DNA of 53,394 nucleotides from NCBI RefSeq assembly GCF_000472925.1, contig NZ_AXAS01000059.1, positions 764 through 54,157 on the forward strand. Direction: 5' to 3'. The notes under the pieces are model-generated. The model saw nothing but the letters and a program-made list of their open reading frames with translations, was not told where the DNA came from and did not search any database. The position numbers and the translations under genes are program-made. Below are positions 50,121 through 53,394 of this stretch, in pieces. Numbering within the stretch: position 1 is the stretch's first letter; each line of letters starts with the position of its first letter. Source of the DNA: Bradyrhizobium sp. Ec3.3. GTDB taxonomy: Bacteria; Pseudomonadota; Alphaproteobacteria; Rhizobiales; Xanthobacteraceae.

Positions 50121-52295
50121 ATGGCGCTCGCACACATTGACATAACCCAAGGTGATCTGTCGCGGCGAGGCTTTCTCCGCGTGGGCGCCACAGTGAGCGG
50201 TGGCCTGTTGCTGAGCCTGAGCCTGTCGTTCGCGAGCCGCGAGAGCGAAGCGGCGAGCTCCGACAACTTCGAGCCGAATGCCTTCATCCGGATCGGCGGC
50301 GACGGCCAGATTGTCTTGACGATGCCCTATGTCGAGATGGGGCAGGGCACCTACACCTCGATCCCGATGCTGATTGCCGAGGAGCTCGAGGTCGGCCTGA
50401 ACCAGGTCCGCCTGGAACATGCTCCGCCGAATGAAAAGCTTTACGTGAACCCGCTGCTCGGTGTGCAGGCGACCGGCAACTCGAATGCGATAAGAGGCGC
50501 CTGGGAGCCCCTGCGCAAGGCTGGCGCGACCGCGAGGACAATGCTCATCGCGGCAGCGGCAAAACGCTGGAGCGTCGATCCGAGCTCCTGCCGGGTACAA
50601 AACGGTGAAGTGCACCATCAGGCGTCTGGACGCAGTCTCGGTTATGGCGCGCTTGCCGCCGATGCGGCACGCATGCCGGTGCCTGAGAATGTGACGCTGA
50701 AGAAACCAGCGGATTTCAAGCTGATTGGCACACCGGCGAAGCGGCTCGATACGCCCGCCAAGATCAACGGTACCGCGGTCTACGGCATCGACATTCGGCC
50801 GCCCGGCGTGAAAATCGCAACGCTGGCCCAATCGCCTGTGTTTGGCGGGCGGGTGAAGCGCGTGGATGATACGGCGGCCAAGGCCATCAACGGCGTCCGT
50901 CAGATCGTGCAGCTTGACGACGCTGTTGCGGTCGTGGCTGATCATATGGGCGCTGCAAAGAAGGGTCTGGCGGCGCTCAAGATCGAGTGGGATGACGGTC
51001 CACATGCCAACCTCTCGACCTCTGACATTGCGCGCGAGCTCGAAAGTGCCACGACGAAGCCAGGCGCGGTGGCGCAGACCATCGGTGACGCCGACAAGGC
51101 CATGGCGGGCGCAGCCACCAAGCTCGAGGCGGTCTATCAGGCGCCATTCCTGGCGCACGCCACGATGGAGCCGATGAATTGCACGGTTTATTTTCGCAAG
51201 GATGAATGCGAGATCTGGATCGGCAGCCAGGCGGTTGCGCGTGTCCAGGCGATGGCCGCGAAGGCCGCAGGTCTGCCGCCAGAGAAAGTCATGGTCCATA
51301 ATCAACTGATCGGCGGCGGCTTTGGCCGGCGGCTGGAGGCCGACGGTGCGGTCCGCGCGGTCGAGATCGCCAAACAGGTCGATGGCCCGGTGAAGGTCGT
51401 GTGGACCCGCGAGGAGGACATCCAGCACGATGCGTACCGCCCCTACTGGTTCGACCGCATCTCCGCGGGGCTCGATGAGCAGGGCAGGCCAATCGCTTGG
51501 AACCATCGCTTTGCGGGCTCGTCCGTGATTGCGCGGTGGCTGCCGCCGGGCTTTGCGAACGGTCTCGACCCGGACTCAACGGAAGGCGCGATTGATCTGG
51601 TCTACGACCTGCCGAACTTCCACGTCGAATATGCGCGCGTGGAGCCGCCAGGCATTACAACTGGTTTCTGGCGCAGCGTCGGTCCGTCGCACAATGTGTT
51701 CGTGACCGAAAGCTTTATCGACGAAATGGCCGCCGTGGCAAAACAGGACGCGGTCGCCTATCGCCGTGCGCTGCTTGGCAAGTCGCCGCGCGCCAAGGCA
51801 GTGCTCGATCTTGCCGCGGAGAAGGCCGGCTGGGGACAAGCTTTGCCCAAGGGAAGCGGCCGCGGCGTCTCACTGCAGTTTGTGTTCGGTAGCTACATGG
51901 CGCAGGTTGCGGAGGTCGAGGTGTCGAAGGAGGGCGCAGTCCGCGTTCGTCGCGTGGTCTGTGCGATGGATTGCGGCACTGTGGTCAATCCCAACACGGT
52001 GCAAGCCCAGATCCAGAGTGGGATCAACTTTGGTGTCACAGCGGCACTCTACGGCGAGATCACGCTCAAGAACGGCCGCGTCGAACAGGCTAACTTCGAC
52101 ACCTACCAAATGCTGCGCATGAACGAGGCGCCGGCGATCGAGGTTCATGTCGTCGGGAGCTCGGAGCCGCCGGGCGGAATGGGTGAGACGGGGACCTCGG
52201 CGATCGTCCCTGCCATCGCCAACGCGGTCTATGCGGCGACGGGCAAGCGGCTCCGCAAGATGCCGATCGATCCCGCATTGTTGAAGCAGGCGTGA
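50121..52295 (+). CDS. iorB: Isoquinoline 1-oxidoreductase-type molybdopterin subunit
   Basis: A 724-residue large subunit of the Mo hydroxylase. The N-terminus has a Tat signal (SRRGFLRVGATVSGG), so the folded enzyme is probably exported. Mo-cofactor motifs are MPYVEMGQGTYTSIPMLIAE, GGGFGRRLEADG, GFWRSVGPSHNVFVTESF and the catalytic Glu region PPGGMGETGTSAIVP. It pairs with IorA two bases upstream. Many such enzymes have a cytochrome c partner, but none is encoded here. The substrate could be an N-heterocycle or aldehyde; a link to the preceding catabolic operon is inferred from position only. Confidence 0.92.
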   Translation: MALAHIDITQGDLSRRGFLRVGATVSGGLLLSLSLSFASRESEAASSDNFEPNAFIRIGGDGQIVLTMPYVEMGQGTYTSIPMLIAEELEVGLNQVRLEHAPPNEKLYVNPLLGVQATGNSNAIRGAWEPLRKAGATARTMLIAAAAKRWSVDPSSCRVQNGEVHHQASGRSLGYGALAADAARMPVPENVTLKKPADFKLIGTPAKRLDTPAKINGTAVYGIDIRPPGVKIATLAQSPVFGGRVKRVDDTAAKAINGVRQIVQLDDAVAVVADHMGAAKKGLAALKIEWDDGPHANLSTSDIARELESATTKPGAVAQTIGDADKAMAGAATKLEAVYQAPFLAHATMEPMNCTVYFRKDECEIWIGSQAVARVQAMAAKAAGLPPEKVMVHNQLIGGGFGRRLEADGAVRAVEIAKQVDGPVKVVWTREEDIQHDAYRPYWFDRISAGLDEQGRPIAWNHRFAGSSVIARWLPPGFANGLDPDSTEGAIDLVYDLPNFHVEYARVEPPGITTGFWRSVGPSHNVFVTESFIDEMAAVAKQDAVAYRRALLGKSPRAKAVLDLAAEKAGWGQALPKGSGRGVSLQFVFGSYMAQVAEVEVSKEGAVRVRRVVCAMDCGTVVNPNTVQAQIQSGINFGVTAALYGEITLKNGRVEQANFDTYQMLRMNEAPAIEVHVVGSSEPPGGMGETGTSAIVPAIANAVYAATGKRLRKMPIDPALLKQA

Positions 52296-52556
52296 GGTGC
52301 TGATGAACACGCTACTTGGCCGTGTAAGCAGGCCCGTGGCGGCTTGGGACGGTGCATCGAAATGCACTCTCGATCGCGGAATTTCGGAAAGAGACCGGCG
52401 GACTGAGCGTTAAGTCTCGTGAAAAGAACCACACCTGCTGGCGCGGTGTGCAAACGATCGGCTTGAGCCGACGTGAATATCCTATCGACTTGAGCCTTAT
52501 GCATCCTTCATGGCAGAGACACGTTGCATTTCAAAACGCAGCTCAATTGAGAGATG

Positions 52557-52774
52557 TCAGTCGCGCATAGCTCTAACCGATGGCTCGATCGTAAGGCGAT
52601 AGGCAACCAGCTTGCTACCGTCAAAAACCTCGAGTGAGCTGTTGCAGGGGCACAGCGGTACTCGCCTTCTTCCCCGGGGTGTGACCATAGTTCGAGGCGA
52701 CGAAAACCAGCGCCGCACTCGGAACAAATCACGTCGCTCTTCTCATATCCTCGCCTGACGCTGCATGCTGTCAC
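52557..52774 (-). pseudogene. Small zinc-ribbon protein, frameshifted
   Basis: The minus strand reads YEKSDVICSECGAGFRRLEL, WSHPGEEGEYRC, then after a one-base frame change PCNSSLEVFDGSKLVAYRL and TIEPSVRAMRD and a stop. The two CxxC-like pairs would bind zinc. The second pair is damaged at the shift (EYRC then PCNS). The start is also unclear; the best ATG (MQRQARI) is in a different frame. It diverges from a small gene at 52816 that also has Cys pairs. Confidence 0.7.
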
Positions 52775-52815
52775 AGTTCTTTAACGTAGGTTTGCAGCAC
52801 GAACGGATTCTAAAA

Positions 52816-53007
52816 ATGCCGGATATCTTGATCCGCTGCCCGGTCACAGGTCAGGTCGTGCTAACCGGGCTCAATACCGAGACCGTCGTATTTGAAACCT
52901 TGCCCGACGTTGAAATCCCATTGAGATGCCAACGTTGTGGACGAACACACCGCTGGAAGCCGAAGGATGCTTGGATAGCTCAACCCGGCGATTTTGCGCG
53001 GCATTAG
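52816..53007 (+). CDS. Small zinc-ribbon-like protein
   Basis: A 63-residue protein starting MPDILIRCPVTGQVVLTGL. Cysteines occur in IRCPVTG and in LRCQRCGRTHRW, so a single zinc site is likely. Basic and aromatic residues follow (RWKPKDAW). The upstream in-frame ATG at 52765 lacks a ribosome site and adds non-conserved residues. The function is unknown; such proteins are common in bradyrhizobia. It lies about 130 bases from an IS630-type element. Confidence 0.65.
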   Translation: MPDILIRCPVTGQVVLTGLNTETVVFETLPDVEIPLRCQRCGRTHRWKPKDAWIAQPGDFARH

Positions 53008-53134
53008 GAAGTCAGGATACTCGCAAATCGACTTAGGACAGTTGGAGCTAATGCGATGCTCCCTGGGCAATCGCAAAGCGGACATCCGCCCGAAAGCCTA
53101 TGTCGCAGAAGGGCCCCACTAAAGCGTGATGGCA

Positions 53135-53394
53135 TTAGGTTCGATAGCCTGAATTTTCGAGGTAGTTCGCGCATTCTCCAGGGGTGAATGCCGTCAGAAC
53201 TTCACCGATGGCGGCGCAGACCGTATCGACGGTTCGGGCGGCGGCCTTTCGGAGCAGATGTTTGAGCTTGGCAAAGACCTGTTCGATCGGGTTCAGGTCG
53301 GGCGAGTATTTTGGCAGGAAGAACAGTTTGGCGCCGGCGGAGCGAATGAGCTGGCGCACGAGCTTGCTTTTGTGGCTGCCGAGATTGTCCATGA
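53135..53394 (-). mobile_element. IS630-family transposase, C-terminal part (runs off window)
   Basis: The minus strand encodes the last 86 residues of a DDE transposase: DNLGSHKSKLVRQLIRSAG, KLFFLPKYSPDLNPIEQVFA and KLKHLLRKAAARTVD. The DNxxxH and SPDLNPIE motifs hold the second Asp and the Glu of the IS630 catalytic triad. The frame is open at the window edge, so the gene starts outside. The end of the element should be near 53110-53130, where the flank changes; an inverted repeat could not be checked. Confidence 0.9.

Noticed and set aside
1..53394. tRNA, rRNA, CRISPR array, prophage or integrase
   Set aside because: No tRNA T-loop with matching arms, no rRNA segments, no regularly spaced repeats and no integrase or phage proteins were seen.

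Overview
The window is high-GC chromosomal DNA from an alphaproteobacterium. It most resembles Bradyrhizobium or a close relative in Nitrobacteraceae. This rests on the protein types present (C4-pathway 5-aminolevulinate synthase, cyclases with TPR tails, many small secreted proteins of rhizobial type, Tat-exported hydrolases) and on an alphaproteobacterial SOS box of the form GTTC-N7-GTTC. The genus is inferred by eye, not by a search. No rRNA, tRNA, CRISPR array or phage module was seen.

Left part, 1-34 kb: an accessory-looking mosaic. It opens with the 3' part of a clpX gene, followed by a small four-cysteine protein that recurs at 14.9 kb before hemA. Between and after these copies are short regulator-enzyme pairs: LysR with a Tat-exported alpha/beta hydrolase, LysR with an SDR, AraC with an SDR, and a winged-helix/ATPase regulator facing DUF302 plus a stand-alone histidine-kinase dimerisation domain. 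There are also a YVTN propeller/DUF305 pair, an orphan Tat-type sugar-binding protein, a CHASE3-PAS-PAS histidine kinase, hemA, a secreted ClpP-like protein, a class III adenylate cyclase, and an MBL/NmrA/cupin group. Gene decay is heavy: three broken alpha/beta hydrolases, a cyclase tail, a frameshifted microgene, a Crp fragment, a GAF-histidine kinase remnant and a zinc-ribbon pseudogene. Around 30.6-32.7 kb lies a minus-strand group of four genes built round a DapA-like protein that has lost its Schiff-base lysine.

Middle, 34.6-36.3 kb: a repeated intergenic element shared with 18.7 kb, then an SOS-controlled dinB (DNA polymerase IV) with a readable promoter and LexA box.

Right part, 36.9-49.3 kb: an HxlR regulator faces an eleven-gene catabolic operon. 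In order it holds a DsbA-fold isomerase, acyl-CoA synthetase, atypical SDR, two complementary acyl-CoA dehydrogenases, thiolase, nitronate monooxygenase-type flavoprotein, iron-ADH/maleylacetate reductase-type enzyme, branched-chain-type ABC binding protein, glutathione transferase and a second atypical SDR. Two near-identical inverted repeats lie in the divergent promoter region, one filling the spacer of a sigma70 promoter. The set reads as CoA-dependent degradation of an unidentified cyclic or aromatic acid. A two-subunit molybdenum hydroxylase (iorAB type) follows as a separate unit. The window ends in an IS630-type transposase that runs off the edge.
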